A stretch of 64,000 bases of DNA from Flavobacteriales bacterium (GTDB taxonomy: Bacteria > Bacteroidota > Bacteroidia > Flavobacteriales_D > Sanyastnellaceae): NCBI GenBank assembly GCA_019694805.1, contig JAIBBG010000011.1:1-64000 (forward strand). Reading direction: 5' to 3'. A model generated the notes under the pieces. The model was not told the DNA's origin, did not search any database, and saw only the letters and a list, made by a program, of their open reading frames with translations. Positions 1-9,136 of the stretch are shown here, in pieces; position 1 is the first letter of the stretch, and every line of letters starts with the position of its first letter. A program made the translations under genes and the position numbers.

Positions 1-133
1 CCGGACAATCATTTTATTTTATAGACGTAGATCAATAATGATGTGGTCAACCAAGGGTTTTTTTGCGGCCGCTTGTAACGTTTTCAAACCACGATTGCGC
101 TTTGCACGCGCTGCTTTAATCTACCAGTAACCT

Positions 134-2971
134 ATGAAATTTTCGAAAAAGCTCAAGTTCTCTATGATGCTCATTACTTCCGTTGTATTGATGAGCATGT
201 CATCCAGCTATGATGACGATGTTGATGGCAAAGCTGGACACAACGGTTCTCCCGGAGAACAAACCTGCGCTAAATCAAATTGTCATGATGCATTTACAGT
301 CAATTCAGGAATTGGTTCCGTTAGTATTTCCGCTCCTGCGATGACGAATTGGCAATATGTACCCGGTCAGTCTTATACCATCAATGTAACGGTCGCCCAT
401 ACGAATAAGCCTCTCTTCGGCTTTGGTTTCGAAGCATTGCTAAGCTCGGGCGCTAATGCCGGTACACTCACAGCAGGAACTGGCAGCCAGGCTCTCAATG
501 CAACAGTCAGTGGAAATAGCAGAAGAACAATTACTCATCTTGAAGATTCGGGACTTACCAATAATTCGAAAACCTGGAGTTTTACTTGGGTGGCACCTGC
601 GAATGGTGCCAGTGTGATTTTCTATGCAGCCGGTAACGCAGCCAATGACTCCGGAACGGACAGCGGTGATTACATCTATACCACTTCACAAATGGTAACA
701 GCTGTAGTTGTACCGAATGCTCCAAGTATTACCAATGCCGGTTCATCATTGTTGTGCAATGGTGCTACAACCACTTTAACTGTCACCGCTCAAACAGGAG
801 TAACTTTTACATGGTATGATGCTGCCGATAATCAAGTTGGAACCGGAACAAGCTATGTGGCATCACAGACTGGTTGTTACCACGTCATTGCCTCGGGTTC
901 AGGTGGTACGGCCAATTCAACCAATACCATTTGTGTGACGGCTAGTGTAGTGAATGCTGATTTTAGTGGTCTTGCCAATGAGTATTGTTCAGATGATGAA
1001 TCAGTAGTGCTTAATCCTATCTTGAATGGAGGTACTTTTTCCGGACCAGGTGTTTCAGGTAGTGCTTTCGCACCATCTGTTGCAGGTCATGGTTCTCATC
1101 AGGTGTCTTACACCGTTACCAATGTTGACGGTTGCACTGCGACCATTACCAAAAATGTTACCGTGAATGAAGCGTTGAGTTCGGCATTTTCATTGAGTCA
1201 GAACACCATTTGTCAAGGCAACATGAGTGTTGATCTCCTTCCAGTTGATGGTGGTGGAACATTCACCGGAACTGGAGTCATAGGAAATCAGTTTATCGCG
1301 TCTGTGGATCCAGGAGTCTATGAAATTTCCTATTCAAATGGAACGGGAAGTTGTGTTCAAACTGAAATCATGGAAGTAACTGTCTTGGAAAATCCAAATG
1401 CTTCTTTCACCGGATTGCCAGAAGAAATTTGTTCCAACGTTCCTGCATTCCCCTTGGAACCCACTTCCTCTGGTGGATTCTTCAGCGGCAATGGTATTTC
1501 AACGGTGGTATTCGATCCATCACTCGCAGCCATTGGTGAAAATATCATCACCTATCAAATTACAGGAGGTAATGGTTGTACAGCGCTTACTTCTCAGTCG
1601 GTTTTGGTCAATGAAGCGGTTGATCCTTCTTTCACTTTAGCAAATGCAGAAGTTTGTGAGCAAGGTGATGTAGTCGCTTTATTGCCTATCGAAACCGGTG
1701 GCGTTTTTTCTGGTGTTGGTGTTGAAGGTAATGTCTTTGATCCTGCGGTGGATGCCGGCGATTATGTGATCACACATTCCATTGGTCTTGGAAGTTGCGA
1801 AACCTCAACACAAATGACCATTCTAGTTCTCGAAGCGCCTGATGCATCATTCTCCGGGCTTGATTTTGGCTATTGCTCAAATGCGGCACCGGTTGAATTG
1901 ATCCCACTCAACGCCGGTGGAACATTTGCGGGAACTGGCGTCACTGATTTGACCTTCGACCCTTCTGTTCCGCTACCTGGCACTGTCACTGTGTCTTATT
2001 CATTGAGTGCAGAAAATGGTTGTTCTTCTTCTTCTTCCTTCGATGTAGTTATTCTTGCTTCAGCCAATAGCAGTTTTTCAGGTTTACCGGAAAACATGTG
2101 CATAAATGATTCATCAGTTGTATTGATCAGCGAAAGTGATGGCGGTGTATTCAACGGTAATGGCATGGGCGGCAACGAATTTTCTCCTGCTTCTGCTGGT
2201 GCTGGTGTTCATGTGATTGAATACGCCATCGATTTGGTGGGCTGTTCATCTTCAACTTTAGACACCGTTACAGTGCATGCAACGCCGGAACTTTCTGTGA
2301 CTGGACTCGAACCTGAATATTGTGAAGACGATGCGATCGCGGTGCTCGTTCCCAGTCAATCTGGCGCGGTCATCACGGGAGATGGCATCAACGACGGTAT
2401 GTTTGATCCTGCCATTGCAGGAGTTGGAACGCACGATGTCAGTTGTGTTTATACCGATCTTTTCGGTTGCACTGCAAACTGGATGTCTGAGACTATGGTC
2501 CATCCCACACCTTCTTCAGCGGTCACCTTGGATGGTAATACCCTGAGTGCAGAACAAACGAATGCGAATTATGCATGGATTGATTGTTCAACAAATCAAA
2601 CGATTCAAAACGCGACTGGTTCCTCGTTTACTCCAAATGTGAATGGCAACTATGCGGTGCAAGTCACACTGAATGGTTGCTATGCCACTTCTGATTGTGT
2701 TGAGGTGATTGTGATTTCAGTCGATGAATTCCAAAATGGTGAAATCTTGGTCTACCCAAATCCCGCAGTTCATGAATTGAAGGTGAAAACTGTGATGCCT
2801 TCACAAATCAATATTTACTCATTCGAGGGCAAACTGGTTTATCAGCAACAAACCGGCGCAGGTTTCCATACCATCGACCTCACGGGTTACAATCCGGGTA
2901 TTTATGATGTGTTGGTTACCGATGCCCAAGGATCAACACATAAAAAAATCTACTTCGGAAACAGGGATTGA
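134..2971 (+). CDS. Large T9SS-secreted adhesin-like protein with Reeler-like domain and seven repeats
   Basis: Probable surface or secreted adhesin of 945 residues. Residues 1-25 form a Sec signal peptide. Residues ~35-190 resemble the Bacteroidota 'choice-of-anchor V'/Reeler-like domain and carry a C45-x4-C50-H51 motif, a stretched version of the CxxCH usually seen there. Residues ~200-270 look Ig/PKD-like. Residues ~272-790 hold seven repeats of 73-75 residues, each with two cysteines and a GG-x-F-x-G-x-G core. Repeats 1, 3, 5 and 6 begin F-S/T-G-L while 2 and 4 begin F-S/T-L, so the first units alternate as pairs. A further Cys-containing Ig-like unit (~791-858) precedes a T9SS type A sorting domain (~865-945) with the YPNP motif and a closing KKIYF segment. 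ATG start. The substrate or ligand is not evident. Family-level call is firm, function is inferred. Confidence 0.85.
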   Translation: MKFSKKLKFSMMLITSVVLMSMSSSYDDDVDGKAGHNGSPGEQTCAKSNCHDAFTVNSGIGSVSISAPAMTNWQYVPGQSYTINVTVAHTNKPLFGFGFEALLSSGANAGTLTAGTGSQALNATVSGNSRRTITHLEDSGLTNNSKTWSFTWVAPANGASVIFYAAGNAANDSGTDSGDYIYTTSQMVTAVVVPNAPSITNAGSSLLCNGATTTLTVTAQTGVTFTWYDAADNQVGTGTSYVASQTGCYHVIASGSGGTANSTNTICVTASVVNADFSGLANEYCSDDESVVLNPILNGGTFSGPGVSGSAFAPSVAGHGSHQVSYTVTNVDGCTATITKNVTVNEALSSAFSLSQNTICQGNMSVDLLPVDGGGTFTGTGVIGNQFIASVDPGVYEISYSNGTGSCVQTEIMEVTVLENPNASFTGLPEEICSNVPAFPLEPTSSGGFFSGNGISTVVFDPSLAAIGENIITYQITGGNGCTALTSQSVLVNEAVDPSFTLANAEVCEQGDVVALLPIETGGVFSGVGVEGNVFDPAVDAGDYVITHSIGLGSCETSTQMTILVLEAPDASFSGLDFGYCSNAAPVELIPLNAGGTFAGTGVTDLTFDPSVPLPGTVTVSYSLSAENGCSSSSSFDVVILASANSSFSGLPENMCINDSSVVLISESDGGVFNGNGMGGNEFSPASAGAGVHVIEYAIDLVGCSSSTLDTVTVHATPELSVTGLEPEYCEDDAIAVLVPSQSGAVITGDGINDGMFDPAIAGVGTHDVSCVYTDLFGCTANWMSETMVHPTPSSAVTLDGNTLSAEQTNANYAWIDCSTNQTIQNATGSSFTPNVNGNYAVQVTLNGCYATSDCVEVIVISVDEFQNGEILVYPNPAVHELKVKTVMPSQINIYSFEGKLVYQQQTGAGFHTIDLTGYNPGIYDVLVTDAQGSTHKKIYFGNRD

Positions 2972-2988
2972 TTTTTTATTGGAAAAGT

Positions 2989-3017
2989 GAAACCTTTTTA
3001 AATCCAATACCGTTAAA
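2989..3017 (+). promoter_or_regulatory. ECF-sigma-like promoter motif, copy 1
   Basis: GAAACC (2989-2994), a 16-base spacer, then CGTTAAA (3011-3017). The same boxes with the same spacing recur at 3274-3302 and 9303-9331 with different spacer sequences. The AAC-type -35 and CGT-type -10 are typical of ECF sigma factors; assignment to ECF is inference. It lies just after the stop of the adhesin gene and no reading frame follows before the terminator. Confidence 0.45.
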
Positions 3018-3022
3018 GGCCA

Positions 3023-3105
3023 TGTAGAATGTTTCATTTTGGTTTTTAAAAAGCAATCCGTAAAAAATTAAAGAAGCCTCCAAACGTGGAGGCTTCTTTG
3101 TTTTT
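3023..3105 (+). ncRNA. Candidate small RNA, copy 1
   Basis: Predicted transcript of about 80 bases from the ECF-like motif at 2989-3017 to the terminator at 3070-3105. The body is closely similar to 3308-3391: a small hairpin around AGAATG-TTT-CATTTT, a GCAATCCGTAAAAA single-stranded stretch, then the terminator hairpin. One outer terminator pair is G:C in copy 2 and A:T here, a compensatory change supporting RNA structure. It has no credible coding capacity. The alternative is that this is simply the 3' end of the adhesin transcript. Confidence 0.4.
3070..3105 (+). terminator. Intrinsic terminator
   Basis: A perfect 12-bp stem (3070-3081 with 3088-3099) closes a six-base aaacgt loop and is followed by GTTTTT. 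It ends the adhesin gene and/or the candidate small RNA. Confidence 0.85.
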
Positions 3106-3273
3106 GATTAAGCTTTTAGTTGGACGCAGAATACGCAGAGTAGCAAAGGTTCGTTGAGTTTTCGGAGCACTCCACTCCTCCGTGATTTCTGCCTCCTTAA
3201 CTGAATATTATCCTAACCCGTTTGACTTAATGAATACTAATGATCTTAGTCGAAGAGTTTTTTCCAAAAAATT

Positions 3274-3302
3274 GAAACCTTTAATAATCTGCTCCCGTTA
3301 AA
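3274..3302 (+). promoter_or_regulatory. ECF-sigma-like promoter motif, copy 2
   Basis: GAAACC (3274-3279), 16 bases, CGTTAAA (3296-3302). The boxes match copy 1 exactly while the spacer is largely different, which is the pattern expected if the boxes are under selection. The next downstream element is a terminator, not a gene. Confidence 0.45.
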
Positions 3303-3335
3303 GACCGTGTAGAATGTTTCATTTTGGTTTTAATA

Positions 3336-3390
3336 AGCAATCCGTAAAAAGCATTGAAGAAGCCTCCGAACGCGGGGGCTTCTTCATTTT
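3336..3390 (+). repeat. 55-bp exact repeat, copy A
   Basis: Base-for-base identical to 9081-9135 and a diverged match to 3053-3105. It includes the whole terminator hairpin. The two exact copies bracket the histidine kinase, LytTR regulator and secreted protein genes. Confidence 0.9.
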
Positions 3391-3391
3391 G
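3356..3391 (+). terminator. Intrinsic terminator
   Basis: A 12-bp stem with one G:T pair (3356-3367 with 3374-3385), loop gaacgc, followed by ATTTTG. Same family as the terminators at 3070 and 9101. Confidence 0.8.
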
Positions 3392-3611
3392 ATTTATTTC
3401 GAAGAATGAAGATGCCATTTTGTTTTTATAGTTGGTTCTGATAATTTGCATTGGATTGTTTATGGAATTTGTCTCGATCTTAAGTCTATATTTCAACCAT
3501 TAATTGTCCTAGTTTTGAAGACGTTTAGCCAAAAATGTTTCAAATCGATTGGTCGGTAATGCTTTTATTCGACAATATTCATTGATTGAGTTTTTGCGGA
3601 TAGCACACTTT

Positions 3612-6548
3612 ATGAATTCACTATATCATTCATACATTCTAAAATTTGGGGCTTTGTGTATTTCAATCCTGGTGGTGATTGTAAGTTGTGCCCAGTTGCC
3701 GCAATTCAACAAATACACGGCCCACAATGGACTTCCAAGCTCTATGGTTTATCGCTGCATTCAAGATAATCAAGGCTTCATGTGGTTTGCAACGGATGCT
3801 GGGGTGAGTAGATTTGATGGCAAGAATTTCGATAATTTCACCATAGATGATGGATTGCCGGATAATGAAATTTTCAATTTAACTCAAGATTCGAAAGGAC
3901 GAATATGGTTTCTTGCCATGAATGGAAAATTGGGCTATTATATTAATCACAATTTTTACAACGAATCCAACGATACCTTGCTCAAGCAATGTCACAGCAT
4001 TTTTTCCTACGTTGACATTTTTGAAGACAGCCGTGGAAGGCTTTGGTTTGGGACTATTGGAAACACGCTGACCTGCATTGACGGTTCAAAAGTTTCAAGG
4101 TTTTTCGAAAACACAATTGAGCATTTTCAAGGACCTGTAGTAATGGAAAGTGAGAAGAATCAATTGTTTGTTTATTGCGGTAAAAAGAAGCTGCTTTTAA
4201 ATGAAGGAAATGGACAATTTGAATATCATTCGAACTGTGATAAGCGGGTAAAGAGTTATTTTTTTAGAGTAAGTGCAAATGAATCTTACTTCTTGAATCA
4301 GGATTATCAACTCATTTGTGCTAATGGCAGCATCGATAAAGTCGAATTTCAATTTTGCCCATCTTCACTTCGTAACATTAGTCGAATTGATTCGAATACT
4401 CTCGCAATATCAGGTTATTGCGATTCGCTCGTGATTTATGACAAAGTATCAAAGGGGATGAGTTTTTTAAACCTTAATACCACTGTGAACTGCACGTATA
4501 CAGATCTTGATGGTAATTTATGGATATGCACCTCAGGTGATGGTCTGTGGTTTTCGTCTTCTTGGAAATTTGCCGAAATATGGGATGTATCGAGTGGTCT
4601 TGGAAATGAGAAAATATATAGCCTATTTAAGGATAGCGATGGAGGCATTGTAATAGGCTGTGATGAAAATTCATTGTCAAGATTAAGTCAGGGAAAGCTT
4701 ACAAATTCGTCTAAGATTTCCTTGTCCAAACCGGGTAGAATTCTTTCGATAGCAGAAGGCCCTAATGGCGAGTTGGTGGGTGGAGGTGATGCAGGCGCTT
4801 TTCTTTTCAATGATCCTGAGAAAGTTATATTTAACGCTCCGTTTTCGAATTCTGTTGGAAGCATTGCGGCGATCAAAAACTTGAATTTTACTGCTGACGG
4901 TTGGATGGTTTGTGCAGGAGCCAATTTATATTCATTTGAGGAATACGATATTACAGGAACAAGTGTTTTCGATAGCATTTTAGGTTCGCGAACCTTTTGC
5001 TCCGAAATGAAAATGAATGGTGATTTTTGGCTATCTATTGCAAATAAACTAGTTGTTTATTCGAAGTTGCCTAAATCGATAAGCAATGAAGGTAAAGTCA
5101 TTTTTGAATCGAGGGTGCTTGACTTGGAGGTGGTGGATCGTGAACGCATGTTGGCGGTAGCTGACGGTTTGGGAATTGTGCTATTCGTCAACACAACTCC
5201 TGTAGATACATTGAAGGTGAAATTTGAAATGCCAGCCGACAACTCAAGACGGATTTCTTATCAGAATGGAAAGGTCTATTGTGCAACCAATAATGGTGTG
5301 GTTGTTTTGGATGTTTTGAATGATAGTCTTCGATTCCGGCGTTTTATTACAACTTCTGATGGTTTGCCCTCGCCTGAAGTGTACTCTGTTTTAATTTCTG
5401 AGAACAAACTTTATTGCGGATCCGATAAAGGCCTTGCCATCATTCAACTTGATAAGATACCTGACTCGGTATCTTCTTTTTCTATTTATACGCGAAAAGT
5501 TTGGGGTACTTGGGGCGAAACGAATGGCCGAAACGATATCACATTTGACTATTCCAACAATAATCTTAATATTGAATTTGGTGCCATTACATTTTCGCAT
5601 GCTGATGAATTGAAGTTTGAGTATTCTTTTGACAATGCCGAGTGGTACAATATGGAAGGCTCAATACTTTCGTTGCTAAATCTTACATACGGCAATCATC
5701 AATTGCAAATAAGAGCAACCAAACGCGGATTGGTTTGTAATAATACAATCACGTTGTATTTAAAGATTATCCCTCCTTTTTGGAAGAGTAACTTATTTAT
5801 TATTGGAATACTCTGCGTCATTCTTGGTTTATTTTATGGCTTCTACCGAATTCGGTTGAATTCGGTAAGGCAACAATCTGCGTTAAAAAATCATATGCTC
5901 GATTTGGAATTAAAAGCAATGAAGGCACAAATGAATCCCCATTTCATATTTAATGTGCTCAACTCAATTAACTATTATATCGGAGAAAGAGATACTGTTT
6001 CTGCACAAAATTATTTAGGTAAATTCTCGAAAATGATTAGATCTGTGCTTGACAATTCCGAAAATGTATTCAATACATGGGCCCATGAAATGGAACTACT
6101 CAAGTGGTACCTTGAACTGGAGCAAATCAGGTTTGAAAGCAAAGTAAATTATGAAATCAAAGTTCATCCGGACCTTGAAAATTTGAAAGTGTTGATACCT
6201 TCCATGATCATCCAACCTTTTGTAGAAAACTCATTGAAACATGGTATGACTCCTGAGTCGACCAATTTTCTGATTCAGATCACTTTATCGCCAGCGGAGA
6301 ATGAATGTATACGAATTGATGTAAAAGATAATGGTATTGGCCGAAAGGAAGCCACAGCTCGCAATAAACAGCAAGTCATTGGTACAGTGCATTCCACCAA
6401 ATTGTTGGCAGATCGTTTTGCCATTTTAAAGAGTATGTACGACTATTCAGTTGAAGTACAGAGCAGCGATCTTATCGACGGCGATAAAGTAATTGGAACC
6501 CTCGTAACCTTGACATTCCCTCAATCTCCCCAAAACTTGAAGCTATGA
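3612..6548 (+). CDS. Two-component-propeller sensor histidine kinase (LytS/YehU type)
   Basis: Membrane sensor kinase of 978 residues. I chose ATG 3612 over the longer frame opening with TTG at 3549 because a signal peptide (KFGALCISILVVIVS) follows at once. Residues ~30-640 are periplasmic and contain repeated W-F/I-AT/GT-x-G-hydrophobic-S/F motifs of two-component-regulator propeller blades. A Y_Y_Y-type domain follows (~650-715) and one membrane helix lies at ~726-748. The cytoplasmic kinase carries the NPHFIFN phosphoacceptor box (His ~777), QPFVENSLKHG (N box) and DNGIG (G1, ~905). This architecture senses extracellular ligands, often glycans, in Bacteroidota. Its stop overlaps the start of the LytTR regulator by four bases, so the two form one signalling unit. 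The region looks more AT-rich by eye than its neighbours. Confidence 0.9.
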   Translation: MNSLYHSYILKFGALCISILVVIVSCAQLPQFNKYTAHNGLPSSMVYRCIQDNQGFMWFATDAGVSRFDGKNFDNFTIDDGLPDNEIFNLTQDSKGRIWFLAMNGKLGYYINHNFYNESNDTLLKQCHSIFSYVDIFEDSRGRLWFGTIGNTLTCIDGSKVSRFFENTIEHFQGPVVMESEKNQLFVYCGKKKLLLNEGNGQFEYHSNCDKRVKSYFFRVSANESYFLNQDYQLICANGSIDKVEFQFCPSSLRNISRIDSNTLAISGYCDSLVIYDKVSKGMSFLNLNTTVNCTYTDLDGNLWICTSGDGLWFSSSWKFAEIWDVSSGLGNEKIYSLFKDSDGGIVIGCDENSLSRLSQGKLTNSSKISLSKPGRILSIAEGPNGELVGGGDAGAFLFNDPEKVIFNAPFSNSVGSIAAIKNLNFTADGWMVCAGANLYSFEEYDITGTSVFDSILGSRTFCSEMKMNGDFWLSIANKLVVYSKLPKSISNEGKVIFESRVLDLEVVDRERMLAVADGLGIVLFVNTTPVDTLKVKFEMPADNSRRISYQNGKVYCATNNGVVVLDVLNDSLRFRRFITTSDGLPSPEVYSVLISENKLYCGSDKGLAIIQLDKIPDSVSSFSIYTRKVWGTWGETNGRNDITFDYSNNNLNIEFGAITFSHADELKFEYSFDNAEWYNMEGSILSLLNLTYGNHQLQIRATKRGLVCNNTITLYLKIIPPFWKSNLFIIGILCVILGLFYGFYRIRLNSVRQQSALKNHMLDLELKAMKAQMNPHFIFNVLNSINYYIGERDTVSAQNYLGKFSKMIRSVLDNSENVFNTWAHEMELLKWYLELEQIRFESKVNYEIKVHPDLENLKVLIPSMIIQPFVENSLKHGMTPESTNFLIQITLSPAENECIRIDVKDNGIGRKEATARNKQQVIGTVHSTKLLADRFAILKSMYDYSVEVQSSDLIDGDKVIGTLVTLTFPQSPQNLKL

Positions 6549-7276
6549 TTAAATGTATATTGATAGATGATGAACCAAAAGCAATTGCTTCTTTGGAAAG
6601 AATGTTAACAGCGAACTTCAAAGATTTGATGATTGCTGCAAAGGCTCATAGCATTCATGAAGCGGCAGAATCAATACAACGACATCAACCACATCTCATT
6701 TTTTTAGATATGGAACTTCAGTGTGAATCTGGGTTTGACTTATTCAAGGAATTTCCGAATCCATCATTCAAAACAATTGTAGTGAGCGCGTATAGTCAAT
6801 ATGCCATTAAGGCAATGCGATTCGAAGCACTTGATTATTTATTGAAGCCATTGATGTTAGATGATTTAATCGCTGCGATCAATCGCTACAAGAAGAATCA
6901 AACAGACATCCCAGTGAGCAATGTCTCTCAAATGCCTCATAGTCCTTCTAGGTTGGCTGTGCCTACTGGCTATGGTAAAATTTATCTTTTGCAAAAGGAA
7001 ATTCTTCGTCTAAAGGCTGACGGCGCTTATACCAATATCTATGCGATGAACGAAAAACCCATTAAGGCATCTTACAATCTATCGCACTTTGAGCCGATGC
7101 TTGATCAACAGCTTTTCATGCGATGTCATAAATCGCAAATAGTAAATCTGAGTATGATAAAGCAGGTAATTCGAAATGGCCACTATCATGCTGAATTGAT
7201 AGATCATTCTCTGGTAGAAATTTCGAGAACTTACAGGCATGCCTTCGAGGAACGGCTCAATCATAGCTTGAGATAG
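6545..7276 (+). CDS. LytTR-family response regulator
   Basis: DNA-binding response regulator of 243 residues and partner of the upstream kinase, with which it shares an ATGA overlap. The receiver domain (~1-120) shows the acidic pair IDDE near residues 8-10, the phosphoacceptor Asp55 in IFLDMEL, a Ser in VVSAYS and the conserved Lys in LLKP. The C-terminal LytTR domain (~145-243) includes the FMRCHKSQIVN signature. It probably controls promoters near this locus or the secreted protein gene downstream. Target sites are not identified. Confidence 0.92.
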   Translation: MIKCILIDDEPKAIASLERMLTANFKDLMIAAKAHSIHEAAESIQRHQPHLIFLDMELQCESGFDLFKEFPNPSFKTIVVSAYSQYAIKAMRFEALDYLLKPLMLDDLIAAINRYKKNQTDIPVSNVSQMPHSPSRLAVPTGYGKIYLLQKEILRLKADGAYTNIYAMNEKPIKASYNLSHFEPMLDQQLFMRCHKSQIVNLSMIKQVIRNGHYHAELIDHSLVEISRTYRHAFEERLNHSLR

Positions 7277-7316
7277 CTTAATATCTTGCGGCTCTTCTTA
7301 TTTTGTGTGAAATACA

Positions 7317-7340
7317 ATTTTCATTTTGTAAAATGGAAAT
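7317..7340. repeat. AT-rich inverted repeat
   Basis: ATTTTCATTTT and AAAATGGAAAT form an 11-bp stem with one G:T pair and a two-base centre, between the regulator and the secreted protein. It could be a LytTR operator or a weak hairpin. There is no T-tract, so it is not a convincing terminator. Confidence 0.3.
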
Positions 7341-7524
7341 GTAGTTCATATTTCGTTTGGATAGAAAAAACATACATTTTATAAAAGTCCTCAGTTGCCA
7401 CGTAAAAGGGTGCTTTTTTATTCTCTACTGTAGGAGGATCTTCAACGCGTCATTCGTAAAATGGATGATAAGTGTAAGCCGAAAAGCTTGAAGAGAGTAG
7501 GCAATGATTCATTTTATCAAGATT

Positions 7525-8967
7525 ATGAAAAAAATAATTTTTCTATTGCTATTGCAAATGGTTTCTTTTGCATTGCTATCTCAGAAGCACAAAATGGTGC
7601 TCGATCCATTAAACACAAATGGATATTTTATGTTTGATCCTCAAGGTGTGGAGTATGAGAATTGTCTGATCGACATTTACAAGGTTACGATCAAGGAAGA
7701 TGGAACTACAACGGCTTCTTTAGAGAGCCAACTGAATTTGGGCAAAAGGAACTTTGCCTTCATTCCTGAAGAATATCGTAACAGTGATCCTAACGCAGAT
7801 TACTCTTTCAACTATTTGTTGAAGGCCTACAACAGTAATAATGACATTGTGATTGATGACACTTATCAAGGTCTTTGTGCGGGTTGCTGGAGCGAATTCA
7901 TCTGCGATTGGACTTGTGTAGGTGACGACTATTCCTGGTCTGTAGAAAAATGGAATAGTAATCCTCCTGCTGTTACTCTAACACATGGTCCTATTTCCTA
8001 CATGTATATGACATCTGAATTCTTCTATGGCCAATTTCAAAACTGGGTGAATCTAAATGGTTTGACCTATTATGGCTGCGGAGGCTGTGATGAAGTCGAT
8101 GGCGTTAACGTAATAGTAGCCTCTGGTTGGCAAGGTGATGTTTGGTTCCCACCTGGAACTATTGGCGTTCGCAAAGGATTAGGACCTTGGGGTGAAGATT
8201 ACGGTAAGTTTGTTCCATTAGTTAATGTTAGCGGGCATCCTTACTGCGGATCGCAGAATTCTGATGTAATTGATTTTTTCAATTCTTTTGAAGTTTTGAA
8301 TGAGCCTTTGGAATGTCACCCTGCTATAAACGGAGGAGGTGAAGGAACAGGATGGGATAACCCGGATGATTGCTTTGGCGAGGTGGAGAATTGGGCAAAT
8401 TGCATTGAAGAATTGGCAACGGAATTGATGACTTCGGATGTGGAGGGCGGAGGTCAGGGAGTTTCTGGAAGTGGTAATCCAATAACTGACGTAGTTATTT
8501 CCTCTTGGGATGGCACTACATGCAAACCTGTGTACACCTTTAGTGGTTATGATATGCCTTACGTGGCTGGAAAGTTTTACTTCCCGTCTGTTAGTTTTGA
8601 ACCTGGTTTATACAATATACAAGTCGTTGGCGCTGATGGTAAATCTCGATTTGCGTTTGCAGAGTGCACAAAAGCTGTTAGTTTCAATTCCGGCGATGTG
8701 CAACATGTCACAGCGAAAGTATTTCCTGTGCCAATTAAAAATGAGACTTTCGAATTGGAACTGGCCACAACAAAAAAAGTCAATTTTGAATATGTCTTGA
8801 AAAGCTATTCCGGTCAAATCCTGTACTCGAAGAACTACACCATGGAAGAGAATACGCAAATTACGGAGTCTGTTTCTTTCATTAATCCAGCGGGTAACAA
8901 GTTTCTGCTCAATATTATTCAATGCGAAGATGGAACCATTGAATCATTCACCACTTTGACTGAGTGA
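7525..8967 (+). CDS. Secreted protein of unknown function
   Basis: 480 residues when started at ATG 7525; an ATG at 7504 adds seven residues. The signal peptide is KKIIFLLLLQMVSFALLSQ. The mature part is rich in Cys, Trp and Gly, with pairs such as CAGCW and CGGCDE, suggesting disulphide-bonded, possibly carbohydrate-related modules; no family was recognised. The last ~90 residues (VFPVPIKNETFELEL to the end) resemble a degenerate T9SS type A sorting domain. It lies ~250 bases after the two-component pair in the same orientation and may be a regulated target. Confidence 0.65.
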   Translation: MKKIIFLLLLQMVSFALLSQKHKMVLDPLNTNGYFMFDPQGVEYENCLIDIYKVTIKEDGTTTASLESQLNLGKRNFAFIPEEYRNSDPNADYSFNYLLKAYNSNNDIVIDDTYQGLCAGCWSEFICDWTCVGDDYSWSVEKWNSNPPAVTLTHGPISYMYMTSEFFYGQFQNWVNLNGLTYYGCGGCDEVDGVNVIVASGWQGDVWFPPGTIGVRKGLGPWGEDYGKFVPLVNVSGHPYCGSQNSDVIDFFNSFEVLNEPLECHPAINGGGEGTGWDNPDDCFGEVENWANCIEELATELMTSDVEGGGQGVSGSGNPITDVVISSWDGTTCKPVYTFSGYDMPYVAGKFYFPSVSFEPGLYNIQVVGADGKSRFAFAECTKAVSFNSGDVQHVTAKVFPVPIKNETFELELATTKKVNFEYVLKSYSGQILYSKNYTMEENTQITESVSFINPAGNKFLLNIIQCEDGTIESFTTLTE

Positions 8968-9080
8968 TCGCAAATAAAAAACTACTGAATTAATTGGATA
9001 ATGGTCAAGATGTGCACTACTGTATCGTTAGTTCTGTGATCTCCAAAAAGGTGCTGTGGAATTTTTTATGATCAGTTTAC

Positions 9081-9135
9081 AGCAATCCGTAAAAAGCATT
9101 GAAGAAGCCTCCGAACGCGGGGGCTTCTTCATTTT
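9081..9135 (+). repeat. 55-bp exact repeat, copy B
   Basis: Identical to 3336-3390. Here it serves as the terminator region of the secreted protein gene ending at 8967. The sequence immediately upstream is only faintly similar to the upstream part of copy A. Confidence 0.9.
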
Positions 9136-9136
9136 T
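9101..9136 (+). terminator. Intrinsic terminator
   Basis: A 12-bp stem (9101-9112 with 9119-9130), loop gaacgc, then ATTTTT. Probably ends transcription of the secreted protein gene 7525-8967. Confidence 0.8.

Larger units (their letters stand above)
3308..3391 (+). ncRNA. Candidate small RNA, copy 2
   Basis: Paralogue of the candidate at 3023-3105, about 85 bases, ending at the terminator 3356-3391. Its last 55 bases (3336-3390) are identical to 9081-9135. The transcribed body is more conserved than the promoter spacer or the flanks. Evidence is structural and comparative within this window only; expression is not shown. Confidence 0.4.
2972..3611. other. Repeat-rich intergenic region with promoter and terminator pairs
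   Basis: 640 bases without a credible protein gene. It contains two homologous cassettes (2989-3105 and 3274-3391), each with an ECF-like promoter motif, a conserved ~85-base body and a strong terminator, annotated separately. Between them, 3121-3145 carries a decayed 9-base repeat (acgcagaat, acgcagagt, agcaaaggt). From 3392 to 3611 I see only AT-rich sequence leading to the histidine kinase. Confidence 0.7.
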
